A stretch of 39,168 nucleotides of DNA from Salsipaludibacter albus (GCF_019798055.1 NZ_JAHOPH010000036.1:1-39168); one strand, 5' to 3'; positions 1-9,519 are shown, counted from the stretch's first letter. The notes: a model not told the origin generated them from the sequence alone. Translations and numbers: made by a program.

Positions 1-1063
1 GCGCGGCGGCGACCTCGGCGGCGCGTGCCGCGGTCACCCCGCCGATCCGGCCGGCGCGCAGCAGCGCCCACGCGGGGGCGGACGGCACGTGGGTGGTGAG
101 CACCGCGACCGCATCGGCCCGGCGGGCACGCTCCAGCGCGACCTCACGGGCGTGGTGACGGGGACTGCGACGCTCCTTGAGGGCAGGGTTGGCCTCGTCG
201 AGGACGACGAACAGGCCCGGGTGGGCCAGCGGCCACAGCGCGACCCGGCGCTCGCCCACGACGACCCGCGCACGCCCGACCCGGGCGCGCAGCCACGCCC
301 GGGTGACCGCGGACCCCGAGCTCAGGCCGGTGACGTCCACAAGCTCGTCGCGGGCGAGGTCGGTGGTCTCCCGCAGGATCGTGACCAGCCGCGCGGCGAC
401 CCGGGATCCCGCGTCGGGCACCACCACCAGGGCGTCGCGTCCTCCCGCGACGGTGGCGCGCACGGCCTCGGCCAGCCGGGTGGCGACATCCTCGGCCGGC
501 AGCGGGCGCCACACCCGCGCGTCGGCGCCCGCGTGCAACGACTGCCACACGTCGGCACCGCCGTGCTCGTAGGCGGCCCAGCCCAGTGGCAACGGGTCCG
601 GCGCACCGACCGGCCGCTCGGCGTCGGGCCCCCACGGGAGCAGGCCCGCCTCGGCCAGGGACTGCTCGACACGCACGACGCGGCCCGGCAGCGCATGTCG
701 CACGACGTCGGCGCGGGTCCCACCCCAGCGCCGTGCCGCCCAGTCGAACAGCGCGAGGTCGTCGGGCGTCGCCCAGGGGTAGTCCCCCAGCACCCGGCGG
801 GCCGCCCGCAGGCGTCCCTCGTCGACGTCGGTGTGGGACGGGCGCTCGACGACCAGGGCGCGACGGACCCGGCCGGCGAACACGACCTCGACGCGCCAGC
901 CCACGTCGACGGCGTCGGGCAGGTCACCCACCAGGTAGTCGAAGGGCCGGTCGAGGTGGTACGGCTCGACCTCGACGATGGCCCGGAGCAGGTCGGTCCG
1001 GGCCCCGGGATCGCTCGACGTCCGCGTCGAGGCGGACGTGGGCCCGACCGGACCGCCCGCCAC
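1..1063 (-). CDS. priA: Primosomal protein N' (PriA), actinobacterial type, C-terminus cut by window edge
   Basis: Replication-restart protein that recognises branched DNA at stalled forks. The frame is open from about 1115 down to base 1. The N-terminal part reads VEVEPYHLDRPFDYLV, the PriA 3'-DNA-binding domain, followed by LFDWAARRWGG and LPGRVVRVEQSLAE. Where a canonical PriA would carry Walker A (GxxGxGKT) this protein has VWRPLPAEDVATRLAEAVRA and VVVPDAGSRVAARL. No P-loop or DExH box is visible, as is usual for actinobacterial PriA, which is annotated as lacking detectable helicase motifs. The start is uncertain: GTG at 1063 is the first good candidate after the metK stop (52 bp gap), but a start further in is possible because the first 25 residues are low-complexity. 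It lies at the end of the mihF-gmk-rpoZ-coaBC-metK chain and probably belongs to that operon. Confidence 0.82.
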   Translation of the reverse strand, partial: MAGGPVGPTSASTRTSSDPGARTDLLRAIVEVEPYHLDRPFDYLVGDLPDAVDVGWRVEVVFAGRVRRALVVERPSHTDVDEGRLRAARRVLGDYPWATPDDLALFDWAARRWGGTRADVVRHALPGRVVRVEQSLAEAGLLPWGPDAERPVGAPDPLPLGWAAYEHGGADVWQSLHAGADARVWRPLPAEDVATRLAEAVRATVAGGRDALVVVPDAGSRVAARLVTILRETTDLARDELVDVTGLSSGSAVTRAWLRARVGRARVVVGERRVALWPLAHPGLFVVLDEANPALKERRSPRHHAREVALERARRADAVAVLTTHVPSAPAWALLRAGRIGGVTAARAAEVAAA

Positions 1064-1115
1064 GCCCGTCGGGTCGGACGACGGGTCGGCGGCGGCGGAC
1101 GGGTCCGTCAGCGTC

Positions 1116-2297
<1,182 letters not shown>

Positions 2298-2318
2298 GGA
2301 CGGCTCCTCGGTTCTGGT

Positions 2319-2349
2319 GGGGTGGAAGGGGTGGAAGGGGTGGTGTGGG
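2319..2349. repeat. 9-bp tandem repeat with a G-quadruplex pattern in the metK leader
   Basis: On the plus strand the unit GGGGTGGAA occurs twice and is followed by GGGGTGG (2319-2343), then GGG at 2347-2349. This gives four G-runs of at least three bases with loops of 5, 5 and 6 nt, which meets the usual G-quadruplex pattern. The G-rich strand is the template strand for metK, so the transcript is C-rich here. It lies 22-52 nt upstream of the metK start, between coaBC and metK. Confidence 0.7.
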
Positions 2350-2369
2350 TGGCAGCGCCGCGAGGTCGG

Positions 2370-3695
2370 TCAGCGGCCCGGTGCCGGTTCCCGCGAGGGT
2401 GCCGGATCGGCGGCGGCCAGGCGAACATCGACCACGTCCAGCAGTCGGTCGGCCACCTCGTCCTTGCTGGTCAGCGCGACGTCGGTCCGGCTGCCGTCGG
2501 CCGCCAGGATGACGACCTCGTTGGTGTCGTGGCCGAAGCCGGCACCGGTCGCGGTCAGGTCGTTGACGACCAGCAGGTCGGCCTGTTTGCGCGCCAGCTT
2601 GTCCCGGCCGTTGGCGACCGGGTCGTCGGTCTCGGCGGCGAACCCGACCAGCACCGTGGGGCCGCCTCCGCCCTCGGCGCGTCGCCGGCCCAGGTCGGCG
2701 AGGATGTCGGGATTGGGCACCAGCGACAGCGTCGGGGTGCCGTCCGCCTTCTTCAGCTTGCGCTGGGCCACGTCCGCGGGGCGGAAGTCGGCGACCGCGG
2801 CGGCCTTCACGACCACGTCGGCATCGGCGCGCGCCAGCACCTGCTCGTGCATCTCGCTGGCGGTCGTGACCTCGACCCGGGTGACCCCGGGGGGTGTCGG
2901 CAGCTCGGAGCCGGCGATGACGAGGTCGACGTCGGCACCACGGCGAGCCGCGGCCGCGGCGATCGCGATGCCCATGCGACCGGTCGAGCGGTTGCCGAGC
3001 CAGCGCACCGGGTCGATCGGCTCGCGGGTCCCCCCGGCGGTCACGACCACGCGACGTCCGGCCCACGGCTGCTCGTCGGGGTCCGCCACGACCTCGAGGT
3101 CGGGCACGCCACCGACGGGGGTCTCCCGGTCCTGGCCCAGGGCGGCGACGACGGCCGCGACGAACGCGTCGGGCTCGACCGCGCGCCCTGCGCCGACGTC
3201 TCCGCCCATCAGGGCGCCCTCGGCGGGACCGACCAGCGCGACACCGCGTTCACGCAGCACGGCGGCGTTGGCCCGGGTGGCCGGGTGCTCCCACATCTCG
3301 GTGTGCATCGCCGGTGCCATGACGACCGGCGCCGTGGTCGCCAGCAGGGTGGTGGTCAACAGGTCGTCGGCGAGCCCGCTGGCGGCCCGGGCCATCGTGT
3401 GGGCCGTCGCCGGGTAGACCGCCACGACGTCGGCGTGCCGTGCCAGCGCGACGTGGGTCTCCTCCTCGACGGCGTCCCACACCTCGCTGCGGACCGCGCG
3501 TCCGGTCAGCCCCTCGAAGGTTGCAGCACCCACGAACCGGGCGCCGCCACGGGTCAGCACGACGTCGACGTCCGCGCCGGCCGCCACCAACCGACGCACC
3601 ACCAGGGGTGCCTTGTAGGCCGCGATGCCACCGGTCACCCCGATGACGATCCGCCGGTTGCGCAGTGACGCGATGTCGGCGACCGTGCCGCTCAC
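2370..3695 (-). CDS. coaBC: Bifunctional phosphopantothenoylcysteine decarboxylase / phosphopantothenate-cysteine ligase
   Basis: Carries out two consecutive steps of coenzyme A synthesis: ligation of cysteine to 4'-phosphopantothenate, then FMN-dependent decarboxylation to 4'-phosphopantetheine. The product is 441 residues. The N-terminal CoaC flavoprotein domain shows [10 protein letters not shown] at about 19-28, [10 protein letters not shown] at about 107-116 and PAMHTEMW at about 128-135. The last is the usual PAMNxxMW motif with His for Asn, which I associate with actinobacteria. The C-terminal CoaB domain starts around residue 214 with [20 protein letters not shown]. The GTG start at 3695 overlaps the rpoZ stop (GTGA). 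The open frame runs further upstream, but that part has no family similarity and lies over rpoZ. Confidence 0.95.
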   Translation of the reverse strand: MSGTVADIASLRNRRIVIGVTGGIAAYKAPLVVRRLVAAGADVDVVLTRGGARFVGAATFEGLTGRAVRSEVWDAVEEETHVALARHADVVAVYPATAHTMARAASGLADDLLTTTLLATTAPVVMAPAMHTEMWEHPATRANAAVLRERGVALVGPAEGALMGGDVGAGRAVEPDAFVAAVVAALGQDRETPVGGVPDLEVVADPDEQPWAGRRVVVTAGGTREPIDPVRWLGNRSTGRMGIAIAAAAARRGADVDLVIAGSELPTPPGVTRVEVTTASEMHEQVLARADADVVVKAAAVADFRPADVAQRKLKKADGTPTLSLVPNPDILADLGRRRAEGGGGPTVLVGFAAETDDPVANGRDKLARKQADLLVVNDLTATGAGFGHDTNEVVILAADGSRTDVALTSKDEVADRLLDVVDVRLAAADPAPSREPAPGR

Positions 3696-4024
3696 GCGCC
3701 GGCGTCGCCGTCGGGCTGAGCCGTCGAGGGGGCCTCGTCCTCGACGATGCTGAGCAGGTCCTCGTCGGCCTCGATGAAGGCCAGCGGGTCGCGGGTCGGC
3801 TCCTCGGCCGGCTCGCCCTCCTCGACCTTGCCCTGGGCGATCTCCTCGAGGGCGATCGTCAACGGCTTGTTGGACTCGGTGGACACCAGGGGCGGCACCA
3901 GTCGCCCGGTCCCCTCGCCCAGCTGCTGGTAGTAGGCGTTGATCTCCCGGGCGCGCTTGGCGGCCAGGATGGTGAGGTGGAACTTGGACGAGGTGGCGTC
4001 CATCAGGTCGTCGATGTGGGCCAT
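3692..4024 (-). CDS. rpoZ: RNA polymerase omega subunit
   Basis: Small subunit that helps assemble and stabilise RNA polymerase around beta-prime. The 110-residue product begins [15 protein letters not shown], followed by [12 protein letters not shown], the conserved omega core. [17 protein letters not shown] follows at about 47-63. After residue 67 there is an acidic tail rich in Glu and Asp. The ATG at 4024 fits the family start; the open frame continues upstream to 4297 but runs into gmk without similarity. The ribosome-binding site is weak. The stop overlaps the coaBC start by four bases, so the two are probably translationally coupled. Confidence 0.95.
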   Translation of the reverse strand: MAHIDDLMDATSSKFHLTILAAKRAREINAYYQQLGEGTGRLVPPLVSTESNKPLTIALEEIAQGKVEEGEPAEEPTRDPLAFIEADEDLLSIVEDEAPSTAQPDGDAGA

Positions 4025-4229
4025 GGAGGTTGCCTGACGAGTTCGGGAGCGTGCGGACGGGCGTGGTCGCCACGATCGTGCGGGCGGCAGCGTGGTCACC
4101 GGGGATGGCGAGGGTCGCCGCCGCGACGTGTTCGCGCGCGGCCCCGCAGTTCCACGGAGGAGCACGGATCGGGCACGCCGAGGTGGTTGACGTGATTCTA
4201 CCGGGTCGCACGTCGGTTGCCGGCTGCGG

Positions 4230-4841
4230 TCACCGGCCGGACGAACCCTCGGGCAGCCGGGCCGACGCGCCCCGGCTGATCCGGTCGCGCCGGGCACGCT
4301 CGATCAGCTCGACCACCTCGGCGACGGCGCGATCCGGCTGGTCGTTGACCACGACGTGGTCGAACGAGTCGGCCGCGGCCAGCTCGACCCGTGCACGGTC
4401 GAGCCGCGCCTCGACCTGCGCGTCGTCCTCGGTGCCCCGGGCGGCCAGCCGGCGTCTCAGCTCGTCCATGTCCGGCGGCGCCAGGAAGATGCGCAGTGCC
4501 TCCGGGACCCGCTCGGCGACCTGGGCGGCGCCCTGGACCTCGATCTCGAGGATCACCACGCGCCCGCGGGCGAGGCGTTCGGCCACCGCCGTGCGCAGGG
4601 TGCCGTACCAGTGCCCGGCGAACTGGGCGTGCTCCAGGAAGGCGTCGGCGGCGACCAGCCGGGCAAACTCGTCGGGCTCGACGAAGTGGTAGTGCACCCC
4701 CTCCCGCTCGTCCGGTCGGGGCTCGCGGGTCGTCGCCGACACCGACTTCTCGGCCTCGTCGAGGACGTCCATGACCCCGCCGAGCACCGTGCCCTTGCCC
4801 ACCCCGGAGGGGCCGGCGACCACCACCAGCAGGCCACTCAC
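4230..4841 (-). CDS. gmk: Guanylate kinase
   Basis: Phosphorylates GMP to GDP with ATP, the obligatory step from GMP to GTP. It is 203 residues, normal for the family. The P-loop GPSGVGKGT lies at residues 10-18. [20 protein letters not shown] near 35-54 is the GMP-binding segment, and ILEIEVQGA follows in the core. The GTG start at 4841 overlaps the mihF stop (GTGA), so it is coupled to mihF, the usual actinobacterial arrangement. A gap of about 205 bp separates it from rpoZ. Confidence 0.97.
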   Translation of the reverse strand: MSGLLVVVAGPSGVGKGTVLGGVMDVLDEAEKSVSATTREPRPDEREGVHYHFVEPDEFARLVAADAFLEHAQFAGHWYGTLRTAVAERLARGRVVILEIEVQGAAQVAERVPEALRIFLAPPDMDELRRRLAARGTEDDAQVEARLDRARVELAAADSFDHVVVNDQPDRAVAEVVELIERARRDRISRGASARLPEGSSGR

Positions 4842-5149
4842 GACAGCGCGTCCAACAGGTCGCGCCGCTGGCGAGGACCCAGCCCCCCCAGGCGGCGGGA
4901 CGCGGCGATGTCCAGTCCCTCCATCAGCCGACGACTGCGCACCGGGCCGATCCTCGGCAGGGCGCGCAGCACGTCGGACACCCGCATCCCGGCGACCACG
5001 TCGTTGTCGTCGGCCCGCTCCAGCAGGTCGGCCAGCGAGATCTCCCCGGCGCCGAGCATCTGCTTGATCGAGGCCCGGGTCGTGCGGACCTCCTGGGCCC
5101 GCTCCAGGGCCGCGCGACGCTGCTCGTCGGTTCGCTCGGGTACCACCAT
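4838..5149 (-). CDS. mihF: Integration host factor, actinobacterial type (MihF)
   Basis: Basic nucleoid-associated DNA-binding protein found in actinobacteria; it has no sequence relation to the HU/IHF family. The product is 103 residues. It starts MVVPERTDEQRRAALERAQ, continues with a helical region (KQMLGAGEISLADLLERA), and has the conserved DNA-binding segment LRALPRIGPVRSRRLME at about 62-78. ATG at 5149 fits the family start. As first gene of the run mihF-gmk-rpoZ-coaBC-metK-priA it probably carries the operon promoter (see 5258-5263). In many actinobacteria pyrF and carB lie immediately upstream of mihF. Here they do not. Confidence 0.95.
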   Translation of the reverse strand: MVVPERTDEQRRAALERAQEVRTTRASIKQMLGAGEISLADLLERADDNDVVAGMRVSDVLRALPRIGPVRSRRLMEGLDIAASRRLGGLGPRQRRDLLDALS

Positions 5150-5257
5150 GGTCGCCCCCTGGACTGGTGCACGGCGTGCGTCGGCCGCCGGCGCACGGAC
5201 CCGACCCCGCGCCGGTGTTCCGCGGAGGGACGTCGGCGTCGGGGTGGGCCGAGGGTC

Positions 5258-5263
5258 AGGCTA
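5258..5263 (-). promoter_or_regulatory. Candidate -10 element (TAGCCT) for the mihF operon
   Basis: TAGCCT read on the minus strand matches the TAnnnT core of actinobacterial housekeeping promoters. It would give a transcript start near 5250 and a leader of about 100 nt. No convincing -35 box is visible. Placement just past the end of the upstream methyltransferase gene fits a promoter for mihF. Confidence 0.35.
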
Positions 5264-5292
5264 GGCGACCTCGGCACCGGCGCGGTCGGGGG

Positions 5293-6135
5293 TCAGGTCG
5301 ACGACGGTCGCCGGGCCCGTACCGAGAACATGGTCGGCAGGTGGGCACGGAGCGGCTCGGGCAGGGCCCAGAACCCCGGGGCGACCGGCTCCCACAGGCC
5401 CCAGGGCGGCCAGTCGGTCCAGGTGTGCTCGACGAGGTGGTCGACCACCAGCCCGCGGTCCAGCAGCGCGGTGACGATCTCGCCCAGCCCGTGGTTCCAC
5501 TCGTGGCTCGGCAGGTCGGCGACCTGGTGGTCGGCCACGTCCACGTAGGTGTCGTCGCCGGTCCAGGTAATCGGCTCGTCGGTCTCGAAGTAGGGGTACC
5601 GGAGCGTGAAGGTGTCGTCTTCGTCGTCCAGCGACAACAGGACCGGGTGGGCGTCCCGGACGAACACCGTCCCGCCGGGGGCCAGCAGGTCGGCGACCAC
5701 CCCGCCCCAACGGTCGATGTCGGGCAGCCAGCACAGCGCCCCGACCCCGGTGTAGACCAGGTCGAAGGTGCGCCCGCCAAGCAGTTCGACGGCGTCGTCG
5801 ACCGGCCCGACCACGAACTCGACCTCGTCGCCCGTGTCCGCCGCCAACCCCCGCGCCTGCTCGATCGACGCCGGCGACAGGTCGAGCCCGACGACCGGCG
5901 TGGCACCCAGGCGCGCCAGCGAGATCGTGTCGGTCCCGATGTGGCACTGGAGGTGGACCGCACTGCGGCCGGCGATGTCCCCCAGCCACTGGCGGTCGAA
6001 CGCCACGACGGTCGACAGCGCGTCCGGGTCGGTCCGGTACTCCTCGACCCGGTAGTCGCGCGACGCGGCGTGGGCGGGCGCACGGTCGTCCCACATCGCG
6101 CGGTTGTCGTCGATGAAGCGCTGCTGGTCGGCCAC
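5293..6135 (-). CDS. Class I SAM-dependent methyltransferase, substrate unknown
   Basis: Cytoplasmic methyltransferase of 280 residues with a Rossmann-like fold. Motif I is seen as AVHLQCHIGTDTISLARLGA at about 59-78, motif II as VVGLDLSPASIEQAR at about 81-95, and an acidic pair with FDLVYTGVGALCWLPD in the middle. The later LLAPGGTVFVRDAHP is the post-motif III strand. The C-terminal third is rich in Trp (WTDWPPWGLWEPV) and may shape the substrate pocket. The start is GTG at 6135, with GGGAG at 6141-6145 and a 5-nt spacer. It is transcribed alone, divergently from menB. The family cannot be assigned a substrate from sequence; neighbours give no clear hint, though quinone methylation near menB is conceivable. 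Confidence 0.85.
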   Translation of the reverse strand: MADQQRFIDDNRAMWDDRAPAHAASRDYRVEEYRTDPDALSTVVAFDRQWLGDIAGRSAVHLQCHIGTDTISLARLGATPVVGLDLSPASIEQARGLAADTGDEVEFVVGPVDDAVELLGGRTFDLVYTGVGALCWLPDIDRWGGVVADLLAPGGTVFVRDAHPVLLSLDDEDDTFTLRYPYFETDEPITWTGDDTYVDVADHQVADLPSHEWNHGLGEIVTALLDRGLVVDHLVEHTWTDWPPWGLWEPVAPGFWALPEPLRAHLPTMFSVRARRPSST

Positions 6136-6162
6136 GGCGGCTCCCGATGTCGGCGGGGCACG

Positions 6163-6168
6163 ATCCTA
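6163..6168 (-). promoter_or_regulatory. Candidate -10 element (TAGGAT) for the methyltransferase gene
   Basis: TAGGAT on the minus strand lies 27 nt upstream of the GTG at 6135, giving a short leader of about 20 nt. No clear -35 is visible. It sits in the divergent control region shared with menB. Confidence 0.4.
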
Positions 6169-6207
6169 GGAGCCGACCCGGCGAGGTTGGCGGAGACGCC
6201 GATCACC

Positions 6208-6213
6208 TAGGCT
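6208..6213 (+). promoter_or_regulatory. Candidate -10 element (TAGGCT) for menB
   Basis: TAGGCT on the plus strand lies 30 nt upstream of the menB ATG. A TTGGCG at 6187-6192 could serve as -35, but the spacer would be only 15 nt. Confidence 0.4.
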
Positions 6214-6243
6214 GGCGCCGTCCGCGAGCGAGGCCGATCCCCC

Positions 6244-7164
6244 ATGGTGTCCGAGGTGTCCGAACTGTTCGACCCGTCCGCGTGGCAGGCCGTCGCGGGG
6301 TTCGACCTCACCGACCTGACCTACCACCGCCACGTCGACGCCGGCATCGTGCGCATCGCCTTCGACCGTCCCGAGGTCCGCAACGCCTTCCGACCCCACA
6401 CCGTCGACGAGCTCCACCAGGCACTGGACCACGCCCGCCAGTCCTCCGACGTCGGCTGTGTCCTGCTGACCGGCAACGGGCCCAGTGACAAGGACGGCGG
6501 TCGGGCGTTCTGCTCCGGTGGCGACCAGCGCATCCGTGGGGCCGACGGCTACCGCTACTCCACGACCGTGGATGGGGCCGAGGACGCCTCGGGGGTCGAC
6601 CCGGGGCGATCGGGGCGGCTCCACATCCTCGAGGTGCAACGCCTGGTCCGGCACATGCCCAAGGTCGTCGTGGCCGTGGTCAACGGCTGGGCGGCCGGCG
6701 GCGGCCACTCGCTGCACGTCGTGTGCGACCTGACCATCGCGTCACGGGAGCACGCCCGGTTCAAGCAGACCGACCTCGCGGTGGCCTCGGTCGACGGCGG
6801 CTTCGGGTCGGCCTACCTCGCCAAGCAGGTCGGCCAGAAGTTCGCCCGGGAGATCTTCCTGCTGGGCGAGACCTACGACGCCGAGGCCGGCGTGCGCATG
6901 GGCACGGTCAACCGGGCCGTGCCCCACGACGAGCTCGAGCAGACCGCGATCGACTGGGGCCGGACCATCCTGTCCAACTCGCCCACCGCCACGCGGATGT
7001 TCAAGTTCGCCATGAACCTCACCGACGACGGCCTGGTCGGCCAGCAGGTCTTCGCCGGCGAGGCGACCCGGTTGATCTACGGCACCGACGAGGCCGTCGA
7101 GGGCCGCGACGCCTTCCTGGAGAAGCGCCCCCGCGACTGGTCCGGCGTCCCCTGGCACTACTAG
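6244..7164 (+). CDS. menB: 1,4-dihydroxy-2-naphthoyl-CoA synthase
   Basis: Crotonase-family enzyme that closes the second ring in menaquinone synthesis, converting o-succinylbenzoyl-CoA to 1,4-dihydroxy-2-naphthoyl-CoA. The 306-residue product has the crotonase oxyanion segment FCSGGDQRIRG at about 89-99; GGDQ is the MenB form. It also has NGWAAGGGHSLHVVCDL at about 147-163 and the active-site loop SVDGGFGSAYLAKQVGQK from about 182. The C-terminus ends WSGVPWHY, as in other MenB proteins. The first 20 residues (MVSEVSELFDPSAW) are typical of actinobacterial MenB. No other men gene is in the window, so it stands apart from any men cluster. A GAGG-like ribosome site lies about 10 nt upstream. 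Confidence 0.93.
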   Translation: MVSEVSELFDPSAWQAVAGFDLTDLTYHRHVDAGIVRIAFDRPEVRNAFRPHTVDELHQALDHARQSSDVGCVLLTGNGPSDKDGGRAFCSGGDQRIRGADGYRYSTTVDGAEDASGVDPGRSGRLHILEVQRLVRHMPKVVVAVVNGWAAGGGHSLHVVCDLTIASREHARFKQTDLAVASVDGGFGSAYLAKQVGQKFAREIFLLGETYDAEAGVRMGTVNRAVPHDELEQTAIDWGRTILSNSPTATRMFKFAMNLTDDGLVGQQVFAGEATRLIYGTDEAVEGRDAFLEKRPRDWSGVPWHY

Positions 7165-7167
7165 TTC

Positions 7168-7222
7168 GCCCGAGTGGGTGCAGGACCGAGCGGAACGCGC
7201 ACCGAACTGCACCCACTCGGGC
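7168..7222. repeat. Perfect 15-bp inverted repeat between menB and pyrE
   Basis: Arms gcccgagtgggtgca (7168-7182) and tgcacccactcgggc (7208-7222) are exact reverse complements around a 25-nt loop. It begins 4 bp after the menB stop and ends 25 bp before the pyrE start. It may be a menB terminator or an extragenic palindromic repeat. No U-tract follows. Whether it occurs elsewhere in the genome cannot be told here, and no second copy is evident in this window. Confidence 0.85.
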
Positions 7223-7247
7223 TCCTCGACACCTGGGAGGCACTGCC

Positions 7248-7910
7248 ATGGACACGGCCGACTTCGTGGACTTCCTGCTGGAGCACGACGTGCTGGCGTT
7301 CGGCGACTTCACGACGAAGTCGGGTCGGGCGACGCCGTACTTCCTGAACTTCGGCAACCTCGGGACCGGTGCCCAGATCGACACGGTCGGCCGGGCCTAC
7401 GCCGACCACGTCGTCGCGACCTTCGGCGACGACGTCGACGTCCTGTTCGGGCCGGCCTACAAGGGGATCCCGCTGGCCGTGGCCACGGCCGTGTCGCTGC
7501 AGCGTGACCACGGGCTCGACGTCGCCTGGACCTTCGACCGCAAGGAGGCCAAGGACCACGGCGAGGGGGGCTCGCTGGTGGGCCACGTCCCCACCGACGG
7601 CCAGCGGGTGGTGATCGTCGAGGACGTCACGACGGCCGGGACGTCGATCCGCGAGACGGTCCCGAAGCTGCGCGCCGTGGCCGACGTCGACGTGGTCGGG
7701 CTGGTGGTGTCGGTGGACCGTCGCGAGCGCGGCACGCGTGACGACGTCACCGCCCTGGACGAGGTCGCCGAGGAGTTCGGCCTGCGGGCCACGGCGATCA
7801 CCGACATCGACCGGGTCGTCGAGGTCCTGACGGCCCCCGGTCGTGACGTCCTGTCCGCCGACGACCTCGATCGACTGGCCGCCTACCGGGACCGGTGGGG
7901 CGTGTCCTGA
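7248..7910 (+). CDS. pyrE: Orotate phosphoribosyltransferase
   Basis: Joins orotate to PRPP to make orotidine monophosphate, the fifth step of UMP synthesis. The product is 220 residues. The PRPP-binding loop is VVIVEDVTTAGTS at about 121-133. The N-terminal LLEHDVLAFGDFTTKSGRAT and FGPAYKGIPLA are the usual OPRTase core, and WTFDRKEAKDHGEGG at about 94-108 is the flexible catalytic loop. The ATG at 7248 has GGGAGG at 7235-7240 with a 7-nt spacer. A longer open frame upstream overlaps menB and is not coding. It stands apart from the pyr operon, on the other strand about 4.4 kb beyond its end, and I see no PyrR box in its leader. The upstream inverted repeat may matter for its expression. Confidence 0.95.
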   Translation: MDTADFVDFLLEHDVLAFGDFTTKSGRATPYFLNFGNLGTGAQIDTVGRAYADHVVATFGDDVDVLFGPAYKGIPLAVATAVSLQRDHGLDVAWTFDRKEAKDHGEGGSLVGHVPTDGQRVVIVEDVTTAGTSIRETVPKLRAVADVDVVGLVVSVDRRERGTRDDVTALDEVAEEFGLRATAITDIDRVVEVLTAPGRDVLSADDLDRLAAYRDRWGVS

Positions 7911-7927
7911 CCCTCGGGCACGCGACA

Positions 7928-7933
7928 TAGGCT
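7928..7933 (+). promoter_or_regulatory. Candidate -10 element (TAGGCT) for the aminotransferase gene
   Basis: TAGGCT lies 18 bp after the pyrE stop and 62 nt before the aminotransferase ATG, suggesting that this gene can be transcribed independently of pyrE. Confidence 0.38.
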
Positions 7934-7995
7934 GTCACGGCAGCCTGCACGCCTCCACCCACCCCGCCCCGGCAGCCATTCCCGGAAGTCTCGCC

Positions 7996-9267
7996 ATGTC
8001 CGACCTCGCCAGCACCACCGCTCCCGCAGCCTCGCTCGACGAACTCGAGCAGGCCCATGCCGACCTCGTGGCCGCCGGCCTCGACCTCGACCTGACCCGT
8101 GGCAAGCCCGGCGCGGACCAGCTCGACCTGTCGACGGACCTCGACGGGATCATCGGTGACGACTGGATGCTCGACGGGGTCGACACGCGCAACTACGGCT
8201 CGCTCGACGGCCTGCCGTCGATCAAGGCCATCGGCGGTCGGCTCCTGGGGATGCCGGCGACCAACGTGCTCGCGGGTGGCAACTCCAGCCTCGAGCTGAT
8301 GGGGCGCTACCTGGTGCACGCGCACGTGTTCGGTGTCGGTGGCCCCGACACGGCCTGGAACCGGGGCCAGCCGAAGATGCTGTGCCCGGTGCCGGGCTAC
8401 GACCGCCACTTCTCGCTGACCGAGCACCTCGGCATCGAGATGGTCCCGGTCGAGCTGACCGAGGACGGTCCGGACATGGACCGGGTGGAGGAGCTGGTCG
8501 GCAACGACCACGACGTCGTGGGCATGTGGTGCGTCCCGAAGTACGCCAACCCCACCGGGATCACCTACGCCACCGAGGTCGTGCGTCGGCTCGCCCGGCT
8601 GGGCCAGGTCGCCTCCGACCACTTCCGGATCATGTGGGACAACGCCTACGCCGTGCACGACCTGACCGACCAACCCGACTACCTCGAGTCGATCTTCACC
8701 GAGGCCGAGGTCAACGGCACCCAGGACTCGGTGGTGCAGTTCGCGTCGACCTCCAAGATCACCCTGGCCGGGTCCGGTGTGGCCTTCCTGGGCACCAGCC
8801 TCGGCAACCTCGCCGCGTTCCGCGACCACCTCCAGTACTTCACCATCGGGCCGGACAAGGTCAACCACCTCCGCCACGTCCGCAAGCTGGGTGGCTCGCG
8901 CGCCATCGGCGACCACATGGCGGCGCAGGCGGAGCTGATCCGGCCCAAGTTCGCGATCGTGCAGGAGGTCCTCGCCGACGGGCTGGGCGACGACGGCCGG
9001 CACGGCCACTGGAGCACGCCCAGCGGGGGCTACTTCGTCTCGTTCTGGTCCCGACCGGGACTCGCCGGCGAGATCGTCGACCTCGCCGCGCGAGCCGGGG
9101 TGAAGCTGACCCCGGCGGGGGCTGCCTTCCCGTACGGCGACGACCCCGACGACAGCCACATCCGGCTCGCGCCGACCTACCCGGCGCAGGACGACGTCCG
9201 CCGGGCGATGGAGGTCTTCGTGACCTGCGTGAAGCTCGCGACCGCCCGGGCCGACACGACGTCGTGA
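7996..9267 (+). CDS. PLP-dependent aminotransferase, aspartate aminotransferase-like (MocR-type fold I)
   Basis: Fold-type I aminotransferase of 423 residues. Visible core: TRGKPGADQLDLS at about 34-46, NYGSLDGLPSIK at about 66-77, AGGNSSLELM at about 93-102, CPVPGYDRHF at about 130-139, and CVPKYANPTGITY at about 179-191 (Asn-Pro PLP contact). DNAYAVHDL follows at about 215-223, and FASTSKITLAGSG at about 249-261 has the Schiff-base lysine near 254. The arginine for the alpha-carboxylate is probably in HIRLAPTYP near the C-terminus. This pattern matches the Pfam aspartate aminotransferase-like family (PF12897) described from Corynebacterium rather than classical AspC; that family name is from memory. 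The ATG at 7996 has GGAAG at 7984-7988. The amino-acid substrate is inferred, not shown. Confidence 0.88.
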   Translation: MSDLASTTAPAASLDELEQAHADLVAAGLDLDLTRGKPGADQLDLSTDLDGIIGDDWMLDGVDTRNYGSLDGLPSIKAIGGRLLGMPATNVLAGGNSSLELMGRYLVHAHVFGVGGPDTAWNRGQPKMLCPVPGYDRHFSLTEHLGIEMVPVELTEDGPDMDRVEELVGNDHDVVGMWCVPKYANPTGITYATEVVRRLARLGQVASDHFRIMWDNAYAVHDLTDQPDYLESIFTEAEVNGTQDSVVQFASTSKITLAGSGVAFLGTSLGNLAAFRDHLQYFTIGPDKVNHLRHVRKLGGSRAIGDHMAAQAELIRPKFAIVQEVLADGLGDDGRHGHWSTPSGGYFVSFWSRPGLAGEIVDLAARAGVKLTPAGAAFPYGDDPDDSHIRLAPTYPAQDDVRRAMEVFVTCVKLATARADTTS

Positions 9268-9519
9268 CCGGTCCGTGACGACCATCCGACGGCCACACCG
9301 GACGTGACGTCGGTGCGGTGATCGTCCGGACGGGTCGGGACCGCCCCGGGCCTCCCCCGGCGACCACGCCAGGGATACCGTCGACGATGTCGCGGGTGCC
9401 GTGTTTCGCCACGCCAGGAGCGGGTGTCACCACCCCCGACGACCGAGCGTCCGCACCACGAACCCGGTGCAGATCCTCGACCGACCGCACACAACCGCAG
9501 CACCCACATCGGAACACCC
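9268..9519. other. Intergenic stretch between the aminotransferase and the zinc-ribbon gene
   Basis: This 252-bp stretch has no convincing ORF. A weak hairpin is formed by ccggacg (9298-9304) and cgtccgg (9323-9329) and might end the aminotransferase transcript. TACCGT at 9376-9381 is a possible -10 for the small gene, which would give it a leader of about 130 nt. Nothing else is recognised. Confidence 0.4.

Noticed and set aside
2298-2369. SAM riboswitch before metK
   Set aside because: The gap is only 72 nt, C-rich in the transcript, and lacks the kink-turn and pseudoknot core sequences of SAM riboswitches.
7223-7240. Second hairpin hiding the pyrE ribosome site (CTCC with GGAG)
   Set aside because: Only four pairs across a 10-nt loop, too weak to claim.
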